Shown piece after piece: positions 14,553 to 21,353 of a stretch of 37,545 bases of DNA (within the stretch, counting starts at the first letter, position 1; each line of letters opens with the position of its first letter). Source of the stretch: Argonema antarcticum A004/B2 (lineage in GTDB: Bacteria; Cyanobacteriota; Cyanobacteriia; Cyanobacteriales; Aerosakkonemataceae); assembly GCF_023333585.1 (NCBI RefSeq), contig NZ_JAIQZN010000071.1, positions 1 to 37,545 on the forward strand, written 5' to 3'. The notes under the pieces are model-generated. The model saw nothing but the letters and a program-made list of their open reading frames with translations. It was not told the DNA's origin and ran no database searches. Made by a program: the position numbers and the translations under genes.

Positions 14553-15524
14553 TTATTTTCTAAACCTAGCTAATAGTTCATCGCGAGATAATTGCAGCAA
14601 CAACGAGGTAAACTCTTCTGGTGGCAACTCTAACAAAGGATTGACGATTCCCCTGAGTTCCTCATCCAATGTATCAAAGCGAACCATGAGTAGATTTTCT
14701 ACAACTACGCGCTGCCCTTGCTGCATTCCTTCCTGTATTCCTTGCTGCATTCCTTCCTGTATTCCTTGCTGCATTCCTTGCTGCATTCCTTCCTGTATTC
14801 CTTGCTGCATTCCTTCCTGTACGGCGGCATCTAGCCGTTCTAAATAAAGTGGCGATAATTGCATAATTAACTCCCTGTCTTCTTCATCTAAATTTTGATT
14901 TGCATCTAAAATGACGCGCAGGTTATATAATAACTCTAGCGCATTTACTCGAAATTGATTACCCTCTGGCAGCGCCGTCAATTCATTGATAGCTTGTTTT
15001 TGTACTGTTCCCTTACCTAGAATTCTCAGCCAGAGTGTTTCTGGGGTACGGGGTAACTGATGAATCGCTACTATTGCTGTTTTGAAATTTTCTGAGAATA
15101 AATAAACTCCTGGTGGGCAGTTTTCTCGCTCTGGAATTACCCCAAAGCCATCTAATAAAAGTGGTGATGCTGTGGGAGTGAGAATCCATAATTTGGGTAA
15201 GTCAGATTCGTTGATGCGAGTATTTTCTCGTTTTGCCTGACGTTCTAAATCAGCATGAACGTCAAACAGTTTGCTCATACAACTGCGAATTTGGCTGGCG
15301 GTTACTGCGTTGCGGAATGGTTCAAATATTGAGGTAGTGGTAGCAAATCGCCCTAGTAATCCCAAGGTTTGCGTGTGAACCGTTGGTGTTGATGATGGTG
15401 TAAACCATACATCAATCTCTCTCACTTCTCCAGCCACATTGCGACTGGTTTCTACTTGTCCTAATGGGGTTAATAATTCTTTGAGGTAGTCTTTGGCAAA
15501 TTGGTCGTGGGGAAAGCGGGTCAT
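14553..15524 (-). CDS. Rpn/DUF4351-type PD-(D/E)XK protein with tandem MQQG/IQEG repeats
   Basis: A 323-residue protein of a large cyanobacterial family, often misnamed flagellar assembly protein H. The N-terminal region looks like a PD-(D/E)XK nuclease-like fold (ETSRNVAGEVREIDVWFTPS). The middle holds LWLRILGKGTVQKQAINELT. Residues ~234-272 are about ten 4-residue units alternating MQQG and IQEG, encoded by 12-bp tandem repeats, and probably form a coiled coil. The C-terminal DUF4351-like helices end RDELLARFRK. The repeat number is likely to vary between strains. A truncated paralogue lies at 16622-17059. The role is unknown; relatives have been linked to recombination or transposase-like activity. 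Confidence 0.8.
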   Translation of the reverse strand: MTRFPHDQFAKDYLKELLTPLGQVETSRNVAGEVREIDVWFTPSSTPTVHTQTLGLLGRFATTTSIFEPFRNAVTASQIRSCMSKLFDVHADLERQAKRENTRINESDLPKLWILTPTASPLLLDGFGVIPERENCPPGVYLFSENFKTAIVAIHQLPRTPETLWLRILGKGTVQKQAINELTALPEGNQFRVNALELLYNLRVILDANQNLDEEDRELIMQLSPLYLERLDAAVQEGMQQGIQEGMQQGMQQGIQEGMQQGIQEGMQQGQRVVVENLLMVRFDTLDEELRGIVNPLLELPPEEFTSLLLQLSRDELLARFRK

Positions 15525-15759
15525 ACCATTTTAGATTTTAGATTTTAGATTGCCAGATGTGGGGTGGGAGATAAAAGATAGTAAGGATTTTGATAATTTA
15601 ATTACCTAAATATCAATAATAGCATAGAGCGATCGCTTATGTCAAAGAAACCCGGTTTTTTAGGAAAACCGGGTTTCGGAAGAAGTAGGCGATCGCACCT
15701 TTTTTTTACCTATAATCCCAATCGAAAAGCTGACAGTGCGATCGCATTTAATATTAGCG
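15525..15759. other. Intergenic repeat region
   Basis: Holds TTTTAGA heptads at 15528-15550, HIP1 sites and the hairpin at 15647-15677. No gene is supported. Confidence 0.6.
15647..15677. repeat. GAAACCCGGTTTT hairpin (dispersed family)
   Basis: GAAACCCGGTTTT pairs with AAAACCGGGTTTC. A longer version lies at 31049-31081 and a single arm at 17876-17890, so this is a dispersed palindromic repeat. Confidence 0.85.
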
Positions 15760-16131
15760 TTACCCTTCGATACCAACGGGTATTGGTTGCACGGATACGA
15801 TCGGGATTGTTTCTGAAATGGACAGCGTATAAGCTGAAAGATGCAAATATTCGCACACTGGTTGGTGCAGCAATATATCAAAGACAATTTCTCGCATTTC
15901 GCTTGATAGTTGCCCTAATCCCGTGATGGGAAAACTGCGATTTCCCATTTCTGTTTTTTGAGTTAATACTGAGTAGTCAAAAAGATTGATACTTATTGCT
16001 TTTCGCTCGAATTTATTAATACGTAACAGAATATGTTCTGTCAATTCTATGCCTGTTGCTTGCACCCCAGGTTCAAAGGATATTGTGAGGGTGTCGCTGA
16101 GTTCATCGTATTTTATATTTGGCTTGTTCAT
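15760..16131 (-). CDS. DUF2283-like protein, possible antitoxin
   Basis: A 123-residue protein whose start (MNKPNIKYDELSDTLTISFE) fits DUF2283, a small beta-rich domain. Family members often sit beside a small nuclease-like gene. Here one starts upstream on the same strand and ends 4 bp before this ATG. The stretch after ~45 residues (KAISINLFDYSVLTQKTEMG) also fits. The C-terminal third is less typical and might have another origin. The antitoxin role is inferred from the pairing and not shown by a motif. Confidence 0.65.
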   Translation of the reverse strand: MNKPNIKYDELSDTLTISFEPGVQATGIELTEHILLRINKFERKAISINLFDYSVLTQKTEMGNRSFPITGLGQLSSEMREIVFDILLHQPVCEYLHLSAYTLSISETIPIVSVQPIPVGIEG

Positions 16132-16135
16132 AGAG

Positions 16136-16465
16136 TTAACCTATCGCTTTTTGATAGGCTGTAACGATATAGTTATTTGGTACTGGTTGACCGTCTTTAC
16201 CTTGAGTATATCGACAGAGAACAATTGCGACAATATGGGTATTGTTTTGTTCTAAATCGTCAAACGCCATGATATAGCGGTATTTTTGTGGGTTTAAGGA
16301 ATCCTGAGTACGACGACCGTAGCGAATCGTTTGCTGGAGGTTTTCTTCGCAACCTGCCATTTCTGGATGATTTTCTGGGTCGATAATGTGTTCCCAGCGC
16401 TCCTCGGTAAAATATATATTATTGCCATAGCGATCGCGAACTATCCAGCGCTTACTAACCTCCAT
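16136..16465 (-). CDS. Small nuclease-like protein (PBECR or DUF4258-like), possible toxin
   Basis: About 109 residues from ATG 16465: MEVSKRWIVRDRYGNNIYFT, ERWEHIIDPENHPEM, IRYGRRTQD, YRYIMAFDDLEQNNTHIVAI, YIVTAYQKAIG. The pattern of R-x-G-N-x-I-x-T, W-x-H-I, and a final Y-I-V-T-A-Y strand recalls the barnase/EndoU/RelE-like families found in polyvalent and toxin proteins. I am not certain of the exact family. The frame opens with TTG at 16510, but ATG 16465 starts at a sensible N-terminus. It is followed 4 bp later by the DUF2283-like gene, so a toxin-antitoxin pair is a reasonable hypothesis. Confidence 0.55.
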   Translation of the reverse strand: MEVSKRWIVRDRYGNNIYFTEERWEHIIDPENHPEMAGCEENLQQTIRYGRRTQDSLNPQKYRYIMAFDDLEQNNTHIVAIVLCRYTQGKDGQPVPNNYIVTAYQKAIG

Positions 16466-16621
16466 AATATTTTTTATGCTTGTAGTTAAGAAACTTATAA
16501 ATTTTATCAATTATACCATGAAAACCATTCTAAGTGCGCTCGCTCTTTTTCCGATCAGTACAAAAAAGAGCGATCGCACCTACAGGAATAAAAAAGATTA
16601 TTAAGAAAATCACCCCTAATT

Positions 16622-17059
16622 CTATCTGCTAAACCTAGCTAATAGTTCATCGCGAGATAATTGCAACAACAATCGAGTGAACTCTTCTGGTGTTAATTTT
16701 AGCAATGGCTCAATAATTGCCTTTAGTTCATCATCCAAGTTACCAAAGCGAATCCTCAATAGGTTTTCCACAACAAGGCGTTCTCCTTGTTGAATTCCTT
16801 GTTGAATTCCTGACTGTAAAGCTGTATCGAGTCTTTCTAAATAAAGTGGTGATAATTCCATGATTAACTCCCTGTCTTCTGGCTCTAAATTTTGATTGGT
16901 TTCTAGAATGACGCGCAGGTTATACAATAACTCTAGCGCATTTACTCGTAATGGGTTATCTGCTGGTAGTGCCGTCAATTCGTTAATCGCGTTTTTTTGC
17001 ACTGTTCCCTTACCCAGAATTCTCAGCCATAGTTCGCACTCAATTTTCTTGGCTGCCAA
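16622..17059 (-). pseudogene. 5'-truncated Rpn/DUF4351-type paralogue
   Basis: From residue 10 on, this frame is a close copy of the C-terminal half of the 14553-15524 protein: LWLRILGKGTVQKNAINELT, LRVNALELLYNLRVILETNQ, and the end RDELLARFSR. The first ~160 residues, including the nuclease-like part, are missing. Only two IQQG units remain in place of ten. The break coincides with the end of the coiled-coil gene, whose last codons overlap this frame by 20 bp. ATG 17059 gives a possible start, so a short protein might still be made. Loss of the nuclease-like region makes it a remnant. Confidence 0.8.
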
Positions 17060-17327
17060 ATAAATGTTCTAATATGCGTTGATTTTCTGTGCGAATCCCT
17101 CTAATTTCATTCATAATCGCTTCAAAATTGCGTTGGCTTACTTCATGATTGCGCTGATGGATTTCTACGACTTGCACCAATGAATTGACAGTAGCACGCA
17201 GTTCGCCGATCGCTGCTCTTTCTGCTTCTATTTGCGATCGTAATTCAGAGATAGCGGCTGAGTTTGCTTGTATTTGCGTTGCATTGGCTTCTATAGAAGC
17301 TTCAATTCTGTCTAGTCTATCGGTCAT
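17040..17327 (-). CDS. Small coiled-coil protein
   Basis: About 95 residues from ATG 17327: MTDRLDRIEASIEANATQIQ, then ANSAAISELRSQIEAERAAI and a helix-rich C-terminus. The heptad-like I/L spacing predicts a long coiled coil. Similar cyanobacterial proteins exist, often annotated only as hypothetical. The frame opens at 17375, but MTDRL is the usual N-terminus. It starts 19 bp after the hicA stop, so it may be co-transcribed with hicBA. The end (FGSQEN) overlaps the truncated Rpn-like frame. No function is assigned. Confidence 0.7.
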   Translation of the reverse strand: MTDRLDRIEASIEANATQIQANSAAISELRSQIEAERAAIGELRATVNSLVQVVEIHQRNHEVSQRNFEAIMNEIRGIRTENQRILEHLFGSQEN

Positions 17328-17346
17328 AGTTAATTCGCAGATTCCT

Positions 17347-17565
17347 TTAAAGCTGTTCCCAATCATCGCGCTCAATTTTAGCTTGTCGCAATATTCTGGC
17401 TAAAAGATTGGTGCTGATGTCACCTTGATGAGGATTTGGGATTGTGATTCGGAGGGTATCTTTTAACATGAATTGGTGCTTTTTACCGGAATAGGGGCCG
17501 TCAAATCCCAGTTGTTTCAAATAATGAATTAAATCCTGGCGTTTAATTGGGCCTAAAGGTGGCAT
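17347..17565 (-). CDS. hicA: HicA family toxin
   Basis: A 72-residue dsRBD-like protein with LKQLGFDGPYSGKKHQFML, where His is the expected catalytic residue of HicA ribonucleases, and NPHQGDISTNLLARILRQA, the conserved C-terminal part. HicA cleaves mRNA and is held inactive by HicB. Here hicB lies directly upstream, and the two share one base at 17565 (TGATG), so their translation should be coupled. Antitoxin-first order is one of the known arrangements. Confidence 0.92.
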   Translation of the reverse strand: MPPLGPIKRQDLIHYLKQLGFDGPYSGKKHQFMLKDTLRITIPNPHQGDISTNLLARILRQAKIERDDWEQL

Positions 17566-17810
17566 CAGGCAGCTTCCTTGCTAATAGTTAGATCGATTCC
17601 ATCAATTAGCGGTAAGGGAAGGTTTAGAGTAAGACTGAGTAAAATCCAATCTTCCAAAACTTCCTGTAATTCCTCTCGACAGGCATCAAGAGTTGCAGCA
17701 TTGGCGTAGACTCCTTCACAGATGGGTATTTCTCCGTAGAAAGTGCCATCGTCGGGCAAAATTTCATACTTCGCTTGCCGCATCGCCGCTTGGATGTATT
17801 TGGTTAACAT
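17565..17810 (-). CDS. hicB: HicB family antitoxin
   Basis: An 81-residue HicB domain with degenerate RNase H-like fold: KYEILPDDGTFYGEIPICEG, VYANAATLDACREELQEVLE, then DWILLSLTLNLPLP. There is no clear C-terminal DNA-binding extension, so autoregulation may need another element. It precedes hicA with a one-base overlap. Together they form an apparently intact module. Confidence 0.9.
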   Translation of the reverse strand: MLTKYIQAAMRQAKYEILPDDGTFYGEIPICEGVYANAATLDACREELQEVLEDWILLSLTLNLPLPLIDGIDLTISKEAA

Positions 17811-18100
17811 TTCTTATTCTGGCGTGGATAAGTCTAGTTTATTTGATTATAAGATGTGGCGATCGCACCCACCAAAGAAACCGGGTTTCTGCGGAAGTTG
17901 GCGATCGCACTTTTTCTCATCAGCACAAAAAAAGAGCGATATGCCTCCGGTATCCTTTGCGATTGCAGTTTACTTTGTTGGTTGATAAGTGCGATCGCAG
18001 CCATTGAAAATAGTGCGATCGCATTCAGAATATTGGGTGCAATTCCACTTTTAGTTCACATTGCCCGCGCACGTTACTATTGTCCCTCCCCAAAGACAAC
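17811..18100. other. Intergenic region with HIP1 clusters
   Basis: About 290 bp upstream of hicB. It carries four HIP1 octamers, one GAAACCGGGTTTCT repeat arm at 17876-17890 and TTGCAGTTTACTTTGTTGG, similar to 14489-14506. No gene is supported. Confidence 0.55.
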
Positions 18101-18358
18101 TCATAAAAAAACCATCTTTATTAGTAGGATCAGCGCAAACTTGTCTAGTCTAATTAACGCCGGATCATCTAAACAACCCTCTGGTCTTTGAGGCATCTGT
18201 GGCTGTGGTTGTGGTTGCTTAACAGGGACGCCACTAGAGGTGTCGCAAAAAAATCCCCGTGCAGCGGCGTTCTGACCTTGACTAGATTGAGAAAATGTGG
18301 TAATTCCGAGAGCGATCGCTCCGGCTGTGACAAATGGCGTCAGTGATGGCAGTTTCAT
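18101..18358 (-). pseudogene. COP23-like secreted protein, truncated
   Basis: From ATG 18358 the frame encodes a signal peptide (MKLPSLTPFVTAGAIALGIT, TFSQSSQGQNAAA) and then RGFFCDTSSGVPV, the start of a COP23 domain. This family is named for a circadian-oscillating membrane protein of cyanobacteria. After that comes a Pro/Gln-rich stretch (KQPQPQPQMPQRPEG) and an unrelated hydrophobic end. The rest of the COP23 domain (usually over 100 further residues) is missing. I treat it as a broken gene, although a short exported peptide is possible. Confidence 0.65.
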
Positions 18359-18400
18359 GGTATTGTTAATCTCCCAAGAGACACAATCAGGGAAGAAAAA

Positions 18401-18441
18401 GGGATTCATTGCCAGCGATATAATCGCTGGCAATGAATCCC
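18401..18441. repeat. Perfect 41-bp hairpin
   Basis: GGGATTCATTGCCAGCGAT at 18401-18419 pairs exactly with ATCGCTGGCAATGAATCCC at 18423-18441 around a 3-base loop. It lies 43 bp upstream of the COP23 remnant start. It could be a palindromic mobile element or a terminator; no T-run follows on either strand. Confidence 0.92.
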
Positions 18442-18755
18442 GCGTAAAATTTTACAATTTTGTAACAATGGTAAAACTTTATACTGGTTTAAACTAAGGG
18501 AAAGTGCCGATGCGCTTTTTGAGAATAGTTATTTTGATTAGTGAGTAAGTATTGAACTGGTAGATCTGATTCCATTTCGTCATTTTTTCCGATAAAATTG
18601 GACATTATGCTCCGATGCCCCTGATGAAGCAGGAAGTAAACTTCAAGCGGTGTCTGGTTTATACTATGATGTTCCGCTTTGTGTCAGTTTTATGTAGCAG
18701 AACCATATACTTATAGATCGAGCTTTAAGTGAAACAGAGGTCTTGAGGTAACTGC
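18442..18755 (+). promoter_or_regulatory. gatA leader region
   Basis: About 310 bp with no gene. A ribosome-binding sequence GAGGTAAC lies 5-12 bases before the gatA ATG. TATACT near 18660 and TATACTTAT near 18706 are candidate -10 elements, neither with a convincing -35. Confidence 0.45.
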
Positions 18756-20216
18756 ATGGCATCCATCCGCGAGTTGCACCAACAACTCATCAGCAAAGAA
18801 CGCTCTGCTGTAGAGATCGCGAAAGAAGCGTTAGAGCGCATTCAGGCGCTAGAACCGAAATTGCACAGTTTTTTGTGCCTAACAGCAGAAAAAGCCATAG
18901 AACAGGCTCTGGCGGTGGATGCCAAAATCGCCGCCGGTGAAGAAATCGGCCTGCTGGCAGGCATTCCCATTGCCATCAAGGACAATATGTGTACTAAAGG
19001 GATTCGCACCACTTGCGGTTCGCGGATTCTGGAAAATTTCGTGCCTCCATACGAGTCAACCGTGACGCAGAAACTGGCGGATGCGGGTGCGGTGATGGTT
19101 GGCAAAACGAATATGGATGAGTTTGCGATGGGGAGTTCCACGGAAACTTCTGCCTATCAAATCACGGCTAACCCTTGGGACTTGTCACGGGTGCCGGGTG
19201 GCTCATCGGGTGGTTCGGCAGCGGCTGTAGCAGCGGAAGAATGCGTTGTGGCTCTCGGTTCCGATACGGGGGGTTCGATTCGTCAACCGGCGTCTTTTTG
19301 TGGGGTGGTGGGGCTCAAACCGACTTATGGGTTGGTTTCGCGGTTTGGATTGGTAGCTTACGCTTCTTCCCTGGATCAAATTGGGCCGTTTGGACGATCG
19401 GTAGAGGATACGGCGATTTTGTTGGGTGCGATCGCAGGTTACGACTCCAAAGATTCTACCAGCTTGAAAGTTGATATCCCAGATTATGCCAAAGCGCTCC
19501 GACCCAACTTCAAAAGCAGAGGCGTTCTGAGAATTGGCATTATCAAAGAAACTTTTGGTCAAGGGATAGAACCCGCAGTCGAAAAAGCAGTTACAAAAGC
19601 GATCGAAGTTCTGCAAGAATTAGGTGCGGAAATTCATGTCATCTCTTGTCCCCGATTCCGCTACGGTTTGCCCACATACTACATCATCGCGCCCTCGGAA
19701 GCATCTGCCAATTTGGCTCGTTACGATGGGGTAAAGTATGGCATCCGCGATGAAAGTGCCACAACGCTTTTATCAATGTATACCCAGACTCGCGCTGCCG
19801 GTTTTGGGACGGAAGTCAAGCGGAGAATCATGCTGGGAACTTACGCTTTATCAGCTGGGTATTACGATGCCTATTATCTCAAAGCACAAAAAGTCCGCAC
19901 GTTGATCAAACAAGACTTCGAGAGTGCTTTTGAAAAAGTTGATATATTAGTATGTCCGACTGCTCCCACGACGGCATTTAAAGCAGGGGAAAAAACAGAA
20001 GATCCGCTGAGTATGTATTTGTCAGATTTGATGACAATACCAGTAAATTTAGCTGGGTTACCTGGATTGAATATACCATGCGGTTTCGATGAGAAAGGAC
20101 TGCCGATCGGGATGCAATTGATCGGCAATCTTTTGCGAGAAGATCAGTTGTTTCAAGTGGCTTATGGTTACGAGCAATCAACTTATTGGCATCGCCAAAA
20201 GCCTCACTTGGATTGA
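18756..20216 (+). CDS. gatA: Asp-tRNA(Asn)/Glu-tRNA(Gln) amidotransferase subunit A
   Basis: GatA is the amidase subunit of GatCAB, which converts misacylated Glu-tRNA(Gln) (and Asp-tRNA(Asn)) to the amide form; it releases ammonia from glutamine. The 486-residue length is normal. The Ser-cisSer-Lys triad is visible: Lys75 in PIAIKDNMC, cis-Ser150 in [17 protein letters not shown] and Ser174 in [13 protein letters not shown]. The C-terminal [19 protein letters not shown] is also typical. gatB and gatC are not in the window, as is common in cyanobacteria where they are dispersed. Confidence 0.97.
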   Translation: MASIRELHQQLISKERSAVEIAKEALERIQALEPKLHSFLCLTAEKAIEQALAVDAKIAAGEEIGLLAGIPIAIKDNMCTKGIRTTCGSRILENFVPPYESTVTQKLADAGAVMVGKTNMDEFAMGSSTETSAYQITANPWDLSRVPGGSSGGSAAAVAAEECVVALGSDTGGSIRQPASFCGVVGLKPTYGLVSRFGLVAYASSLDQIGPFGRSVEDTAILLGAIAGYDSKDSTSLKVDIPDYAKALRPNFKSRGVLRIGIIKETFGQGIEPAVEKAVTKAIEVLQELGAEIHVISCPRFRYGLPTYYIIAPSEASANLARYDGVKYGIRDESATTLLSMYTQTRAAGFGTEVKRRIMLGTYALSAGYYDAYYLKAQKVRTLIKQDFESAFEKVDILVCPTAPTTAFKAGEKTEDPLSMYLSDLMTIPVNLAGLPGLNIPCGFDEKGLPIGMQLIGNLLREDQLFQVAYGYEQSTYWHRQKPHLD

Positions 20217-20266
20217 GATCCGATCGGAAAAATCCGATTTGCTACGCAACGCTGTCCGAACGGTAT

Positions 20267-20296
20267 AACTGGAGTTTATTAGTCTAAACTCCAGTT
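20267..20296 (+). terminator. Hairpin after gatA
   Basis: AACTGGAGTTTA pairs with TAAACTCCAGTT across a 6-base loop, 50 bp past the gatA stop. There is no T-run, so termination is only likely. Confidence 0.5.
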
Positions 20297-20364
20297 GTTA
20301 CGAGTCGCCTTAAAAATTTGATTATTAATTATAGGACTTACGCAAAACTGCTTGGCATACTCTA

Positions 20365-20398
20365 GCTGTAGGGGTAATTCATGAATTACCCCTACAGC
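20365..20398. repeat. Perfect 34-bp palindrome
   Basis: GCTGTAGGGGTAATTCA is followed directly by its exact reverse complement. It lies about 70 bp before the next gene and resembles palindromic repeats seen widely in filamentous cyanobacteria. Confidence 0.9.
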
Positions 20399-20467
20399 CA
20401 TAAGCTGCTGTGCATCTAATTTTTCGGAGTTCTGTGGTAAAGTGGTGGCAGTGGATAAAAGTATTGA

Positions 20468-20782
20468 ATGGAAAACGAAGGCACGGCTACCTTTTACAGA
20501 GGGGGTAGCAATTTTGAAGCTAGACCCTACGAAGTTAGAATAGATCCGGAAACAAATTATTTTAAGCCAACACATGGAATATCGATTCATCAAGATGCCG
20601 ATCGCGTTAGGCGTTTTGGAGGAGCGTATAAGATCTTGTTCTTACCAGATACATTAAAAATTGTGCAAAGAGGACGGGATCGCAGCGATCGCGAGATTGT
20701 GCCTAAATATGCAAATTTGCTCACCTACCAACAATACCAAGAAGAGTTAAAAAAAATACAAGCCGTTATAGAGGAATCGTGA
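20468..20782 (+). CDS. Hypothetical protein, possibly ADP-ribosyltransferase-like toxin
   Basis: A 104-residue protein: NEGTATFYRGGSNFEARPYE, THGISIHQDADRVRRFGGAY, then REIVPKYANLLTYQQYQEEL. I do not recognise a named family with confidence. The order F-Y-R-G-G, then T-H-G-I-S-I, then an E-I-V-P strand recalls Tse2-like or ART-fold toxins, but this is a weak resemblance. The next gene starts 1 bp after its stop, so the two are surely co-translated. A toxin/partner pair is one possibility. Confidence 0.55.
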   Translation: MENEGTATFYRGGSNFEARPYEVRIDPETNYFKPTHGISIHQDADRVRRFGGAYKILFLPDTLKIVQRGRDRSDREIVPKYANLLTYQQYQEELKKIQAVIEES

Positions 20783-20783
20783 T

Positions 20784-21125
20784 ATGGAAACCGCGCCCAA
20801 ACTGACGTTTAAATATGGCTGGGACGAAAGAGACGAGGTAGAAACGCCAATGAAAGGACATAGAAGCGATGGGATCGTCCGCTGTAGGGATGGCAAAACC
20901 TATTCTGTCTATTTTTACGACCCCATCCGCTTACAACAAGATTTAGATGGGGAGGTGGAGTTGGGTTCTCCTTTTTTGGCTCCACCAGGGTTGATTGTTT
21001 TACCAGAGTTAACGCGACCTGCGATGGAAAATGCGATCGCGCAATTGTGGAAGCAGGGATATTTTGATGCGTTGAAGCCGTTAGCCGAAGCGGAAGAGTC
21101 ATATCATGTCCGGTTGCATCGGTAG
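20784..21125 (+). CDS. Hypothetical protein; C-terminus formed by a mini-transposon
   Basis: A 113-residue protein starting METAPKLTFKYGWDERDEVE with GLIVLPELTRPAMENAIAQL toward the end. I do not recognise the family. It starts 1 bp after the preceding stop codon and so forms a two-gene unit. Its last eight codons (SYHVRLHR) and the TAG stop lie within the left terminal repeat of the mini-transposon at 21101-21260. The original C-terminus has therefore been replaced or trimmed. Whether it still works is unknown. Confidence 0.65.
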   Translation: METAPKLTFKYGWDERDEVETPMKGHRSDGIVRCRDGKTYSVYFYDPIRLQQDLDGEVELGSPFLAPPGLIVLPELTRPAMENAIAQLWKQGYFDALKPLAEAEESYHVRLHR

Positions 21126-21260
21126 CGTAAGCGTGATGCGAGAAATTGTCTGTTGAAATCGAGGGTTAAATTTTTACCACAGATGAAGACAGATGAACAC
21201 AGATGAACACAGATAAGAGAGTTATTTTTTTTAGACAACCGATGCAACCGGACATGATAT
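21101..21260 (+). mobile_element. Mini-transposon copy 2 (160 bp, intact ends)
   Basis: The left 23 bases (21101-21123, beginning ATATCATGTCCGGTTGCATC) are an exact reverse complement of 21238-21260. The interior has TTTTTACCACAGATGAAG and repeated ATGAACACAG, with no reading frame. It is non-autonomous. Copies lie at 6350-6479, 30672-30855 and 30857-31018. No target duplication is clear. Confidence 0.9.
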
Positions 21261-21353
21261 CACATCCGGTGGCTGTGATGTATAGCAAAGTGCTGAGTTC
21301 TGAGTCCTGATGGGGGAGTGGGGATTCTCTCCCCCACTCCCCCACTCCATTCT
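21261..21353. repeat. Simple-repeat block downstream of mini-transposon copy 2
   Basis: Contains CTGAGT units at 21290-21308 and GGGGGAGTGGG facing CCCCCACTCCCCCACTCC at about 21311-21348, which can form a hairpin. No gene is supported. Confidence 0.65.

Larger units (their letters stand above)
20217..20467. other. Intergenic region with two palindromes
   Basis: About 250 bp holding hairpins at 20267-20296 and 20365-20398 and the common cyanobacterial repeat GACTTACGCAAAACTG near 20336. No gene is supported. Confidence 0.6.

Noticed and set aside
19203-19616. 137-codon minus-strand frame inside gatA
   Set aside because: It is antisense to the conserved amidase core, with no motif or start signal of its own.
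21093-21268. Target-site duplication around mini-transposon copy 2
   Set aside because: Flanks AGAGTC and CACATC share no convincing direct repeat; a duplication could be very short (such as TA) and hidden in the ends.
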